A stretch of 64,000 bases of DNA, taken from the NCBI GenBank assembly GCA_020248265.1, contig JADCHX010000004.1:167473-231472 (forward strand), read 5' to 3'. A model generated the notes under the pieces. That model saw only the letters and a program-made list of their open reading frames with translations, ran no database searches and was not told where the DNA came from. Position numbers and translations under genes: made by a program. How positions within the stretch are numbered: the first letter of the stretch is position 1; every line of letters starts with the position of its first letter. This DNA is from Rhodocyclaceae bacterium. GTDB taxonomy: Bacteria > Pseudomonadota > Gammaproteobacteria > Burkholderiales > CAIKXV01. This document shows positions 34,755-43,549 of the stretch, piece by piece.

Positions 34755-36131
34755 CTACAGCGTGCCCTTGGCCAGCCCGGCCAGCTCCGCCATCAGCGCC
34801 GTGTCCTGCCGGCGTGCGGGCGCGAGCGCCGTCGCGAACGATGGCACCAGGTCGCCGGCGATCCACGCCGCGCACAACGATCCGGTCGCGCAGGCGCCCA
34901 TCGAACCGAAGCCCGACAGTGCCCCGGCGACGAACGCGCCCGGCGTGGCCATCGGCCCGATCAGCGGCCAGTTCTCCGTCGTCTGCGTGTAGTAGCCACC
35001 GTAGTGCCGTACTCCCCGCGGCAGCTTGCCGATGTAGGCCGCGAGCTTCGGCTGCAGCCGGCTCACCGCGCGGATCACCGAGTCGGGGAACTGCGGGTCT
35101 ATCGGCGCGGTTCCATGTGAGTCGGCATGCGGGCTGCTCGGCGTCTCGTTGTAGGCCCAGCCGACCTTGATCCAGTTGCCATCGACCGGCCCGTCCGGAC
35201 GGCAGTGGATGCCACCCTTCATCGGCTCGGTGAGCCGGCGCGTCGCCGGATCGGAGGCGAGCAGCGCACGGTCCTCGTCGCTCCAGGCGAGCGACTGGCC
35301 GTCGAGGTCGATCGCGAACGGCTGGTGCCGCGCGACCGCGTGCAGCGTGTCGGGGAAGGCGATCTTCTGCTGGAACACGCACTCGACCTGCAGGTCTTCA
35401 CCGAGCATCGACGCGATGTCCTGCAGGTACGGGCCAGCGGCGTTGACGACGCGCTCAGTGATGAGCGTCGTCGGTGTCGGGGATTCCGGCGTGGCGATCT
35501 CCAGCCGGAACGGCGTGCCAGCGGTGATCGACTTCACCTCGCCGCGCAACAGCGTGCCGCCCGCTTCGCGGATGGCCTCCAGCATCAGGCTGCCCATCTG
35601 TTGCGCGTCGATCGAGCCGGCGCGGCGGATGTGGATGACGGTGGCGATGTCGTCCGCGAACGCGGGGAAGGTGCGGCGGATGAGCGCGCGGTCGAGCAGC
35701 ACGTCTACGCCGGACGGCGATCCCTGCCAGGGCGTGCGACGGGGCTGGATGTAGTCGCCCTCGCTCCCGCTCGCGCGCAGGCGGATCTGGCCGGGGGCTT
35801 CGGCATAGCCAAGGTGCAGCGCATCGATCAGGTCCTGCGGGTTCTCGCGCCGGGTGACCAGCGCATAGCCGCCGCGCGTCATGTTCAACCGCCCGCCGGA
35901 GGCCTCGTCGAGCTGTTCCATCAGGTCGATCGAGTGGTCGGTAAACGCCGTCATCACCCGATGCGGCCACCAGTTGCGGTAGTTCTCGCCCGACTGGGCG
36001 GAGGTGAGGCTCATCGGGGGCCGCGGGTCGATGAGCGCGATACGACGTACGCCGTGGTCGCGGACCAGATAGTAGGCGACGGCGATGCCGATGGATCCGG
36101 TGCCGATGATGGCGACGTCGACGGGGTGCAT
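34755..36131 (-). CDS. FAD-dependent oxidoreductase (DAO family)
   Basis: 458-residue flavoprotein, first gene of the minus-strand operon. Dinucleotide motif VAIIGTGSIGIAVAYYLVRD at residues 5-24, then IDPRPPMSLTSAQSGENYRNWW, where the flavin-contact serine region is recognisable. The C-terminal loop is FVAGALSGFGSMGACATG. It is longer than the other FAD enzyme of the operon (458 against 389) and only loosely similar, so the two probably act on different intermediates. Confidence 0.88.
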   Translation of the reverse strand: MHPVDVAIIGTGSIGIAVAYYLVRDHGVRRIALIDPRPPMSLTSAQSGENYRNWWPHRVMTAFTDHSIDLMEQLDEASGGRLNMTRGGYALVTRRENPQDLIDALHLGYAEAPGQIRLRASGSEGDYIQPRRTPWQGSPSGVDVLLDRALIRRTFPAFADDIATVIHIRRAGSIDAQQMGSLMLEAIREAGGTLLRGEVKSITAGTPFRLEIATPESPTPTTLITERVVNAAGPYLQDIASMLGEDLQVECVFQQKIAFPDTLHAVARHQPFAIDLDGQSLAWSDEDRALLASDPATRRLTEPMKGGIHCRPDGPVDGNWIKVGWAYNETPSSPHADSHGTAPIDPQFPDSVIRAVSRLQPKLAAYIGKLPRGVRHYGGYYTQTTENWPLIGPMATPGAFVAGALSGFGSMGACATGSLCAAWIAGDLVPSFATALAPARRQDTALMAELAGLAKGTL

Positions 36132-36262
36132 GGAAGATTCCAGGAGCGTATCCGCTCAAGTGTAGCGGGGAGGTCGGGAGCTGGACAGGTGCACTTCGGG
36201 GTCTGCACGCCGCCGGCCCCGCCCACGGCCGCGCCGCCTTCGCGTCGACGGCAACCTGTGTC

Positions 36263-36278
36263 GTTACCTTCGGGTAAC
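36263..36278. promoter_or_regulatory. GTTACC-TTCG-GGTAAC hairpin
   Basis: A perfect 6-bp inverted repeat around TTCG, which in RNA forms an unusually stable tetraloop hairpin. It lies about 77 bp upstream of the outer-membrane protein ATG. No T-run follows, so an operator or a leader RNA hairpin is likelier than a terminator. Confidence 0.35.
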
Positions 36279-36354
36279 CCTGCCCCGACCACAATCCGGC
36301 AACGGTGCCGGGTTGCCCGGACACCGTCACCTCGAACCCCTGGAAAGGATAATC

Positions 36355-37020
36355 ATGTCCGTACACGCCAGATCCGGCGCAGCCCTGATCATCGCAATGG
36401 CCTCGACGTTCTCGGCTTTCGACGCATCCGCAAAGGATGTCGCTGGCCGCTACGTCAGTCTCTACGCCGGGCCGAGCAGCCTGTCTTCGACCACCCTGAC
36501 CGAGTCGCGAACCTCTGGTGGCACCGCGAGCGGCGACACGAGCTTCGACACCGGCGTCGGGTTCGGCGGCGCATTCGGCTATCGCTACGGCAATGGCTGG
36601 GCCGCTGAAGTTGCCTGGGACTTCCGTCGCCACGGCGTGAAGAAGATCGGTACATCGTCCGTCGATGGTGACTTCGCATCCAACACGTTCTTCGTGAACG
36701 GGTACTACCGGTTCGCGAAATGGGGCGACATCCGCCCGTTCGTAGGGGCAGGACTGGGGTGGACGCAGGAAATCGACATCGACATCAAACGCAACGGACG
36801 TGAACTGAGCTATTCCCGCTCAGGTGCAGCGGCTGTTCAGGTAATGTTCGGAGGAGAATGGGATCTTTCCCCGAAGTGGAGCCTGGTGGGCGATGTCAGA
36901 TTGATGCGGGTCAGTACGGGCACCTTCGATGCGGAGGATGCTGCTGCAGGCGGCAGGATCTCCGGCGATATCAAGTACCGGCCCGTTTCGATCAACCTCG
37001 GCGTGACCTACCGGTTCTGA
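36355..37020 (+). CDS. outer-membrane beta-barrel protein (OmpW/Omp25-like size)
   Basis: 221-residue protein. The signal peptide ends near FDASAKD. It has alternating amphipathic strands (YVSLYAGPSSL, GGAFGYRYGNGWAAEVAWDF, FVNGYYRF, RPFVGAGLGW, WSLVGDVRLMRV) and a terminal aromatic strand VSINLGVTYRF ending in Phe, the outer-membrane insertion signature. About eight strands are likely. AAAGGA precedes the ATG. It lies just upstream of the two-component genes and may be part of their regulon. Role unknown. Confidence 0.85.
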   Translation: MSVHARSGAALIIAMASTFSAFDASAKDVAGRYVSLYAGPSSLSSTTLTESRTSGGTASGDTSFDTGVGFGGAFGYRYGNGWAAEVAWDFRRHGVKKIGTSSVDGDFASNTFFVNGYYRFAKWGDIRPFVGAGLGWTQEIDIDIKRNGRELSYSRSGAAAVQVMFGGEWDLSPKWSLVGDVRLMRVSTGTFDAEDAAAGGRISGDIKYRPVSINLGVTYRF

Positions 37021-37052
37021 TCCCGGGGCGCCACTGAAAGACGGCCTCGGCC

Positions 37053-37736
37053 ATGCCCAGAATCCTCTTAGTCGAAGACCACCCGCGCATGGCCCAGGTC
37101 ATCTGCAGCATGCTGGAACGAAACGGGATAGCCTGTGATGCAGTGATCAGCCTGGGTCAGGCTGCAGCAGCGATGGCGGACGCTCGCTACGACGCAATGA
37201 TCCTCGACCGTGGCCTGCCCGATGGTGACGGTTTGCAAGTGCTTGTCCGGCTGCGCGCCATGCGGGAATCCATCCCCTGCATGGTGCTTACCGCTCGGGA
37301 TGCCCTGGGCGACCGTGTCGACGGACTGGATGCCGGCGCAGACGACTATCTGACCAAACCGTTCGAGATGGATGAGTTGCTCGCCCGAACGCGGGCGCTG
37401 CTTCGCCGCAGCCAGCCCTGGATGCCGACGGAGGTGACCTTCGGAGACATACGACTGGTGCCGCAGCTCAGTTCGTTGTGCGTCGCACATTCCTGCATGA
37501 CCCTGTCTCCGACCGAGTTGCAGATCATGCTTGCGCTGGCCCGACACGAGGGGAGTGTCGTGAGGCGAAGCATGCTGGAGACTGCTGCCTGGGGCCTGTC
37601 ATCTGCCGTGACACCGAAGGCCCTGGATGTTGCCATTCACCGCCTTCGTGGAAAACTGGCGACATTGCGTTCCACCGTGTCGATCGCCAACTCGAAGGGA
37701 ATAGGTTATGCGCTGGTCGTTCCCGAGGACGCCTAG
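37053..37736 (+). CDS. OmpR-family response regulator
   Basis: 227-residue two-component regulator. Receiver domain 1-115: acidic ED at 8-9, phosphoacceptor D52 in MILDRGLP, T80 and K102 (LTKPFE). The winged-helix DNA-binding domain is about 130-222 (LSPTELQIMLALARHEG, DVAIHRLRGKL, GIGYAL). The kinase gene begins inside its 3' end (29-bp overlap). The pair sits between an outer-membrane protein and the convergent pilus operon, so either may be its target. Confidence 0.95.
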   Translation: MPRILLVEDHPRMAQVICSMLERNGIACDAVISLGQAAAAMADARYDAMILDRGLPDGDGLQVLVRLRAMRESIPCMVLTARDALGDRVDGLDAGADDYLTKPFEMDELLARTRALLRRSQPWMPTEVTFGDIRLVPQLSSLCVAHSCMTLSPTELQIMLALARHEGSVVRRSMLETAAWGLSSAVTPKALDVAIHRLRGKLATLRSTVSIANSKGIGYALVVPEDA

Positions 37737-39072
37737 CCTCGCGCTGCGGCTGTCGATCGCGTTCGCCCTGTCCATCTTCATTGTTGCCGGCGCTTACCTG
37801 GCGGTTCAGATGGTGCTGGCCCAGCGTTTCGCAAGCTTCATTACCGAGCAGAGCCTCAAGGGCCAGACCAACGACATCGCCGAAGCCATCGATGCGGGTT
37901 CGTCCGATGGCAGCGTGGTCGTCCGGCTCGGCGGCATCGATAACTTCGGGTTCGATGCGTTCTTCGCGAACCTGAAGTACCGCGTGCTGACCGAGGATGG
38001 GCGGGTCGTCGCCTCGTCGGAGAGCCGGTTCGACAGCCTGATGCCCACGATTCCGGTCGAACGACAGGATGGCTTCTACCTGCCGACCCTGATCGATGGT
38101 GTTCGCTTCCATGTCGCAGCCGTACGCCATAGCGTCGATGGCCGCGCCTTCCTGGTTCAGGTCGGGCGCAGCGACCGGTTTGCCGAACTCGCCCAGGAAG
38201 CGATCGTGCCTGCCGTCAACCAGGCGGTAGGAGTCATCGTCGCGATATCCATCGTGGTGCTGTCGATCCTCAGTTTCCTGGGGATACGCAGCGTGTTGCG
38301 GCCGATCAGGATCGCCAGCGAGACGGCGAAAACGGTCGGGCAGGCCAATCTTTCTGCACGTTTGCCTGTAGAGGATGTGCCCTCCGAGATCCGTCCGCTG
38401 ATCGCGGCGTTCAATGACGCGCTGGCTCGCCTCGAGGTGGCTTTTTCCAGCCAGCAACGGTTCTTCGCCAATGCCGCACACGAGCTGAAGACGCCCCTCG
38501 CGCTCTTGCGCGGGCAACTCGAAGACGCAGCGGGAACGATCCCGGCCCCGGCCCTGCGCGATGTGGATTCCATCGCACGCACCGTCAACCAATTGCTGCA
38601 CATCGCCGAGGTGTCGGGTGGAAGATCGCTCGACAAGCGGCCGACTGCAGTCGATGAGGTCGCCCGGCAGGTCGTCGGGTTTCTGTCCTGGCGGGCCGAG
38701 CGCGCGGGAGTCAGTCTGCACATCGTCTGCGAGCCGGCGGGGGTCGATATCCTGTCAGACCAGGGAGAGTTGTTCGTCCTGCTCAAGAACCTGGTCGAGA
38801 ACGCCGTGGATTTCTCGCCCGAGGGCGGTACCGTGTGTATCTGGGTGGGTTCCGATCGAATCGCCGTCGAGGACCAGGGCCACGGGGTGCCGGAGGACCA
38901 GCGCGAAAAGGTGTTCGAACGATTCTGGCGAGGTTCGCAGGGCGATCGGCCAGGTTCGGGACTGGGTCTGGCGATCTGCCTCGAGGTGGCAACTGCGCAC
39001 CAGTGGCAGATCAGGTGCACGGAAGCCGCGTCCGGCGGGGCTCGTTTCGAAGTGATATTCGCGGCGCCGTGA
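37708..39072 (+). CDS. sensor histidine kinase with periplasmic domain and HAMP
   Basis: 454-residue inner-membrane kinase. First membrane helix about 14-36, periplasmic sensor domain about 37-170, second helix about 172-193, HAMP about 194-246, then the phosphoacceptor H258 in NAAHELKTPLA. The ATPase domain shows the N box NLVENAVDFS, the G1 box VEDQGHGVPED and the G2 box GSGLGLAI. Partner is the overlapping response regulator. The sensor domain gives no clue to its ligand. Confidence 0.95.
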   Translation: MRWSFPRTPSLALRLSIAFALSIFIVAGAYLAVQMVLAQRFASFITEQSLKGQTNDIAEAIDAGSSDGSVVVRLGGIDNFGFDAFFANLKYRVLTEDGRVVASSESRFDSLMPTIPVERQDGFYLPTLIDGVRFHVAAVRHSVDGRAFLVQVGRSDRFAELAQEAIVPAVNQAVGVIVAISIVVLSILSFLGIRSVLRPIRIASETAKTVGQANLSARLPVEDVPSEIRPLIAAFNDALARLEVAFSSQQRFFANAAHELKTPLALLRGQLEDAAGTIPAPALRDVDSIARTVNQLLHIAEVSGGRSLDKRPTAVDEVARQVVGFLSWRAERAGVSLHIVCEPAGVDILSDQGELFVLLKNLVENAVDFSPEGGTVCIWVGSDRIAVEDQGHGVPEDQREKVFERFWRGSQGDRPGSGLGLAICLEVATAHQWQIRCTEAASGGARFEVIFAAP

Positions 39073-39085
39073 TCGTCGCAGGTAT

Positions 39086-39101
39086 GCGGCGCCGGCGCCG
39101 C
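39086..39101. other. 16-bp perfect palindrome between convergent genes
   Basis: GCGGCGCCGGCGCCGC lies in the 46-bp gap between the kinase stop and the stop of the convergent SCPU-like gene. It could form a hairpin on either strand. The T-run of an intrinsic terminator is missing, so a terminator role is uncertain. Confidence 0.35.
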
Positions 39102-39118
39102 GCCGTGCATCGGGGCTG

Positions 39119-39418
39119 CTAGAAGTCGAAGGTGCGCACGATGATGCGCGGTGCGGTGGTATCCGCTGCCTGTTCAGTGATGCTTGCGCGCACGATGCCC
39201 GCAGGTTCGGGTGCCCGCTCCAGCAGTCGCTGGTTCTCGCGCACTACGGCCTCGCAGCCGGGCATGCTCGTCACGCCAATCCCGACGGTGCAGACGCGGA
39301 CCACGGTTGCGCGGACCTCCAGGGTCGCACGCGCCTGGCGCGTCTGTGCCATGACCGGCCCGGACGCGAGATCCGTCGCCAGCGCGATCGAGCACAGCGA
39401 TAGAACCCTGGTCCGCAT
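39119..39418 (-). CDS. short SCPU-like exported protein
   Basis: 99-residue secreted protein. After a signal peptide (ending VMAQT) it reads RATLEVRATVVRVCTVGIG, matching the first strand and Cys of spore-coat-U pilins (compare SVSATVVGACVIS in the gene at 43088). It ends APRIIVRTFDF, like the pilins' last strand. The central half of the domain is missing or replaced by a short Glu/Arg-rich stretch. It is the last gene of the pilus operon, 72 bp after the previous one. It may be a reduced tip or assembly factor, or a shrunken pilin gene. Confidence 0.6.
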   Translation of the reverse strand: MRTRVLSLCSIALATDLASGPVMAQTRQARATLEVRATVVRVCTVGIGVTSMPGCEAVVRENQRLLERAPEPAGIVRASITEQAADTTAPRIIVRTFDF

Positions 39419-39490
39419 GACCCAAGGTAACGGCAGGATGGTGCAGGACTTGACCCCGGCGGCACCCCGGGGGCATTGCCGGCCCGATCG

Positions 39491-39970
39491 CTAGAAGTCC
39501 AGGGTGACGGTCAACCAGTCGGTGTACCCGCCGGGGCGCGCGTCACGCGGTCCGTCCAGGCGCCCGAATACCGGTAACTGAAGGCTGGCCTGTTGCTTGG
39601 CACCCACGTTGAGCGTCACGGCCGGATCACCGCTCGCACGCCACAACCGGGTCCTGCTCGCGTCCCGGAACAGGTTGTATTCGAGAGACGAGCCGCCGGG
39701 CCCCGCCATGCGCCGCCGGCTGTCGGTGCCGCCCGAGCCGGCCGAAACGGCAGTGCGCATCATCACCACCACATCGGCGATGCCGGTGTTCCTGCAGATC
39801 ACTTCGATGTTGCCCAGGCTGCGATCGACTGGCATCTCTGCAAGGATATCGACGCTGCCGAAGCTCATCGCCGGCACCTGCAGGTCGCAGGACACCTGCG
39901 CCTGCGCGGTGGGCAGGGTCAGAATCGCTGCCGCGGTGAGCAGACCGGTCAGGGCCCGGCGGGTCGACAT
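39491..39970 (-). CDS. spore coat U (SCPU) domain pilin-like protein
   Basis: 159-residue exported subunit of the Csu-type chaperone-usher family. The signal peptide ends PTAQAQ. The domain begins VSCDLQVPAMSFGSVD, with IEVICRN giving the second Cys for the expected disulfide, then LEYNLFRDASR, and ends WLTVTLDF, the beta strand taken up by the chaperone. The start overlaps the usher stop by 22 bp, so expression is coupled. Its position after the usher, as csuE is placed, suggests a tip subunit. Confidence 0.85.
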   Translation of the reverse strand: MSTRRALTGLLTAAAILTLPTAQAQVSCDLQVPAMSFGSVDILAEMPVDRSLGNIEVICRNTGIADVVVMMRTAVSAGSGGTDSRRRMAGPGGSSLEYNLFRDASRTRLWRASGDPAVTLNVGAKQQASLQLPVFGRLDGPRDARPGGYTDWLTVTLDF

Positions 39971-42255
39971 GATAGCGGTCCTATCTCGTGATAGCCGCCC
40001 AACGGCAGGGACGGGGACAGCTCGAATTCTACGCTGCAGGCGGCGCCATCGCGCTCGACCTGTAGTCGCAGGATGCCGGGGCTGGCGCGCACGAAGATTT
40101 CGCCGCGGGGACCCACGCGCGATGTCTCCACGCCGCTGGCGCCACGCACGGTGGTGCCAGGCGGTGGCACGGTGCCGTCCGGATCGATCACGCGTACAAG
40201 CGCGCTGGACACGCGCTTCACGCCCAGGATGGCGATGACCGCGCTGCGCGGGGCAACCACGAAGCGGGTGCGCTCATCGAGCACGGTCACGTCCGCAGGC
40301 AGTGCATCGACATCGACATCGACCCGGTGGGGCACGAGAGCGCTCACCCTCGGCAGCACCAGGCGGCCCGTGCTGTCGGTGCGGCCTGCAGGCTGGCTGT
40401 TGAAGCTCACCGGCACATCGGCCACGTCGGGCACCCGCACCAGGGCGAAGCTGTCGTTGATGGAACGCGCGGCGAACACGGCACCGCCGACAGTGCCCAG
40501 GCTGCCACGGGCCCCGAAACGGGACGCGCCAGGCTGGCCCTGCGTGGCCGAGTGCTCTGCCGAGAGCAGAACGGCGCGCGACTGGGCGAAAACGGATGCC
40601 TCGCCGCGGGTGCCCGCGCTGCCCTCGTTGCCGGACACTCGATAGCCGAAGCCTTCCGACAGCGGCAGCGGTCGCTGCAGGCTGATGCTGTTCTGGCGCA
40701 GCGAGCCGCCTTCCGAGGAGACGGACGCAAACTGGTTCTTGTCCAGGGGCAGGCTCAGGGTCAGGCGCAGCGAGTCGCTGGTGCGCTCCGCGAAGCTCGT
40801 GCGCGCGGCAGTCAACAGCACCGCGGTGCCCCTGGGCAGGTTCCAGATCAGGCTGAGGTTGGCGCTGCGCTGCGCCTGGCCATTGGCGGCGCGCTGGTCG
40901 ATCCACCCCGAATTGATGCTGACGCCGGCGCGCAGCTGCTGGCCTGCCGTCACTGTCACCTGGCGCTGTGTCGCCAGGGCAGGGTCGAGCACGCCGGCGA
41001 GCCGGAAGCCGTCGTCGGACTGATCCCAGCGCAGCGTGGCGGAGCGCCGCGGCGAGACATATCGGTAGCCTGCACCGCCCAGCCAGTGGATCCGGCCTGC
41101 GTTCTCGTTGACGGCGCCGGAGATCTCGGCCTCGCCTGCGGGCAGGGCGAAGGTGGCTGCAGCGCCCGCCACGCGGGTCACGCCCGCTTCCAGCTCGGCG
41201 CGGGCCTCCAGGGTAAGGGTGTCCGACATGCCCTGCCGCCAGAGCGCGCTCAGGTAGCTGTTGCCGTATTCGGGGTCTCCGGTCACGAGCGCCTTGCGCA
41301 GCGTGCCGGCTGACATCGCGTACTGCGAGAGGCCCTGGCGCAGCAGCCTGCCCGTGCTGTAGAAGGCGGCGTCCACCCGCTGTTCCCGGCCCAGCGCGTC
41401 GCGAATCACCAGCCGCGCCTGACCGGCGCCGGTGACCACGGGCAGTTCGTTGAGCGTGAACGGTCCTGCCGGCACGCCGAGCGAGCGACGCAGCTGGTCA
41501 TTGATGAAGACGTCCACCGTGGATGGCGTGACCGCCTCGCCGCTGAACCGCGGCATGGGCTGGGTCACGAAGCCGGGGCGTAATCCGTAGTTGGAATACA
41601 GCGAGACCCCGCCGAAGCGCAGCGGCAGGCCGAAGGCGCCTGGCTGAGCGGTCACGTCGCCCGCCTCCAGCGTGGTGGCGTTGTTGATCCAGTCGTAACG
41701 ATAGGTGGTGGCCAGCCGCTCCGTGCCCCTGCGCTGCGCAACATCGCCGCCCAGGTTACGGTTCACGAAGGAATGGGTCAGCGATCCGTAGCGGGAAGTT
41801 CCGACGATATCGAACAGTCCCGCGCCCGAAACCGTCCCGTTGCCCGAGTTGACCGAGAAATCGTAGTTCACGAACGCGGCGGGGCTGCCGGGCGTGATGT
41901 CGATGGGCTCCAGTTGCAGCGATTGCGCGCTGCCGGGGAACACGCTGGCTGGTGCCATGATGTCGGCCCTTCCTTCACGCACATCGAAGCGCTGCAGCGT
42001 AAGGCCGAGGGTCTTCAGCCGATGGAAGGGCTCGCCACCGTCCACGAACGCGGCCGGGGCGGCGGGCGGTCGCAGGCCGAGGCTGCGCAGGGCCGAGCCC
42101 GAGAGGTAAAGCTCGCCCTCGCGCTCCGATGCCAGCACCACGACGGGCGCCTGCCCGTTGAGACGCACTTCGATCGCTGCCGGACTGGCCTGCGCACCCG
42201 CGGCCGAGAAGGCTGCCGCCCACAGCGCCAGTGCAAGGCGCCACCGCCTGCGCAT
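39949..42255 (-). CDS. fimbrial usher outer-membrane protein (PapC/FimD/CsuD-like)
   Basis: 768-residue usher that exports and polymerises pilus subunits. Signal peptide 1-24, N-terminal chaperone-binding domain about 25-130 (PVVVLASEREGELYLSG...), then a beta-barrel with the plug domain at about 215-290 (TPSTVDVFINDQLRRSLGV, FTLNELPVVTGAGQARLVI). Two C-terminal domains end ILRLQVERDGAACSVEF. It is somewhat shorter than enterobacterial ushers, as usual for the Csu clade. ATG 42255 shares its A with the preceding chaperone stop (TGATG). Confidence 0.92.
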   Translation of the reverse strand: MRRRWRLALALWAAAFSAAGAQASPAAIEVRLNGQAPVVVLASEREGELYLSGSALRSLGLRPPAAPAAFVDGGEPFHRLKTLGLTLQRFDVREGRADIMAPASVFPGSAQSLQLEPIDITPGSPAAFVNYDFSVNSGNGTVSGAGLFDIVGTSRYGSLTHSFVNRNLGGDVAQRRGTERLATTYRYDWINNATTLEAGDVTAQPGAFGLPLRFGGVSLYSNYGLRPGFVTQPMPRFSGEAVTPSTVDVFINDQLRRSLGVPAGPFTLNELPVVTGAGQARLVIRDALGREQRVDAAFYSTGRLLRQGLSQYAMSAGTLRKALVTGDPEYGNSYLSALWRQGMSDTLTLEARAELEAGVTRVAGAAATFALPAGEAEISGAVNENAGRIHWLGGAGYRYVSPRRSATLRWDQSDDGFRLAGVLDPALATQRQVTVTAGQQLRAGVSINSGWIDQRAANGQAQRSANLSLIWNLPRGTAVLLTAARTSFAERTSDSLRLTLSLPLDKNQFASVSSEGGSLRQNSISLQRPLPLSEGFGYRVSGNEGSAGTRGEASVFAQSRAVLLSAEHSATQGQPGASRFGARGSLGTVGGAVFAARSINDSFALVRVPDVADVPVSFNSQPAGRTDSTGRLVLPRVSALVPHRVDVDVDALPADVTVLDERTRFVVAPRSAVIAILGVKRVSSALVRVIDPDGTVPPPGTTVRGASGVETSRVGPRGEIFVRASPGILRLQVERDGAACSVEFELSPSLPLGGYHEIGPLSCRPAGP

Positions 42256-43001
42256 CAGCGCGGCGGTTGCAGTTCCACCGTCTCGGTGCTGCCACCCGGC
42301 AGGGCTACGACGATGGACCGACCCAGCTCCGGCGCGCGCCAGCGACGCGTCTGACCAGGCAGCACATAGCCGCTGCCGCCTTCCAGGTCGCGCGCACCCT
42401 CCAGGCGTATGCCTGCCAGAAGTGCCGTGGCGTCTCCACGGTTCTCTACCTCCAGGAACGGACCGTCCGGCGAATCGACCCTGCGCCACTGCAGTGAGGG
42501 GACGGCGCGGGGCGGAGTCACGAACACCGGCAGAGTGACACGCAGCACGGTGGCGAGCCCTGTGACAGGCAGCCGGGCAGGAGATTCCTGTAGCGCGATC
42601 CGGTAGGTGAGCTGGCGCTGCGGGTCGGCCGGACGCACGAACAGGATGCGCACCACCTGGCGCTCTCCCGGCCGCAGGTCGAACAACGGTGGGCTGGCCA
42701 CGAAGTCTGCGGTGGGTTCGAGCTGATCGCCCGATGCGTTCGCCCTCCAGGCAAACCGCTCCACCGTGAGCTGGATCTCGGTGCTGCCGTTGTTGATGAC
42801 CTCGATCGACCCGCCCGTCTGACCCGCGCGCAGATCCACCCGCACCGGGGAGACGGAAAAGGAGCCTGCCGCCAGTGCCACGCTGCCGCTGCCGATGCCG
42901 ATGCCGAGCAGCGCCGCGAACAGCACCAGCGCCCGGCGCACTGACGCGGATCGTGCTGACAGGAATCGTACTGACGCAGAGCGTATCGACGCAGAGCGCA
43001 T
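42255..43001 (-). CDS. periplasmic pilus chaperone (PapD/CsuC-like)
   Basis: 248-residue Ig-fold chaperone that donates a strand to SCPU subunits. Mature part: FSVSPVRVDLRAGQTGGSIEVINNG (first strands), RPGERQVVRILFVRP (the G1 region) and QLTYRIALQESP. A second domain ends VELQPPR. The signal peptide has an extended Arg/Ser n-region built from four 15-bp repeats (MRSAS-IRSAS-VRFLS-ARSAS). ATG 43001 has GAGG upstream; a GTG at 43013 is possible. The pilin, chaperone and usher order matches Csu systems. Confidence 0.88.
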   Translation of the reverse strand: MRSASIRSASVRFLSARSASVRRALVLFAALLGIGIGSGSVALAAGSFSVSPVRVDLRAGQTGGSIEVINNGSTEIQLTVERFAWRANASGDQLEPTADFVASPPLFDLRPGERQVVRILFVRPADPQRQLTYRIALQESPARLPVTGLATVLRVTLPVFVTPPRAVPSLQWRRVDSPDGPFLEVENRGDATALLAGIRLEGARDLEGGSGYVLPGQTRRWRAPELGRSIVVALPGGSTETVELQPPR

Positions 43002-43002
43002 G
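42943..43002. repeat. four tandem 15-bp repeats inside the chaperone signal sequence
   Basis: Units at 42943-42957, 42958-42972, 42973-42987 and 42988-43002, all beginning GAC. The last two are GACGCAGAGCGTATC and GACGCAGAGCGCATG; the first two are diverged. The unit length is a multiple of three, so gain or loss of copies keeps frame and changes only the basic n-region of the signal peptide. Confidence 0.85.
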
Positions 43003-43087
43003 TGCAGCCTCACAAGAAAACGGGCGAGTTCATCGCTCGCCCGTGGACACTGCGCTGCCTTGCCAGCCTTGCCGGAACAGCGAACCC

Positions 43088-43549
43088 TCAGAAATCGACA
43101 ACGATGGTGACGGTCTGCGAATAGCTGCCCGCAGCGACCGTCTGGCCCGAGGCGATACTGCCGAAGATATCGATGCTCTGCGTGAAGCCGGTGCCTGTGC
43201 GCTGCGCACCGGTTGCATCAAACGGAAGCTGCGTGGTGCGGCTGACATTGGTGAACAGGCCGTATTCGAGCACGGCACCGGCCGGACCGACCATTCGCCG
43301 CGGGGTCGTCGGGGAGAACACGCGGTAGGTCTGGCCGTTGCTGCAGGTCACGGAAAGCGTGGCCGATGCAGTGACCTCTGCCGAGCCGTTGTACGTGGGA
43401 AAAGTCAGCGGGGCGGTGCTGATCACGCAGGCACCCACTACGGTTGCGCTGACCGACATCGTTGCCGATACCTGTGCAGCCTGGACTGCGGGGGCCACCA
43501 GCCCCAGCGCTGCGGCAAAGGCCAGAAGACGGAGATTGTATTTCGCCAT
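43088..43549 (-). CDS. spore coat U (SCPU) domain major pilin-like protein (CsuA/B-like)
   Basis: 153-residue exported pilin. Signal peptide ends APAVQAAQ. Domain features: VSATVVGACVIS with the first Cys, LSVTCSNG with the second, RRMVGPAGAVLEYGLFTN, FDIFG-like SIDIFGSI, and a last strand YSQTVTIVVDF. AGGAGG eight bases before the ATG at 43549 is the strongest ribosome site of the operon, fitting an abundant major subunit. First gene of the operon; 280 gene-free bp upstream carry its promoter. Confidence 0.9.
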   Translation of the reverse strand: MAKYNLRLLAFAAALGLVAPAVQAAQVSATMSVSATVVGACVISTAPLTFPTYNGSAEVTASATLSVTCSNGQTYRVFSPTTPRRMVGPAGAVLEYGLFTNVSRTTQLPFDATGAQRTGTGFTQSIDIFGSIASGQTVAAGSYSQTVTIVVDF

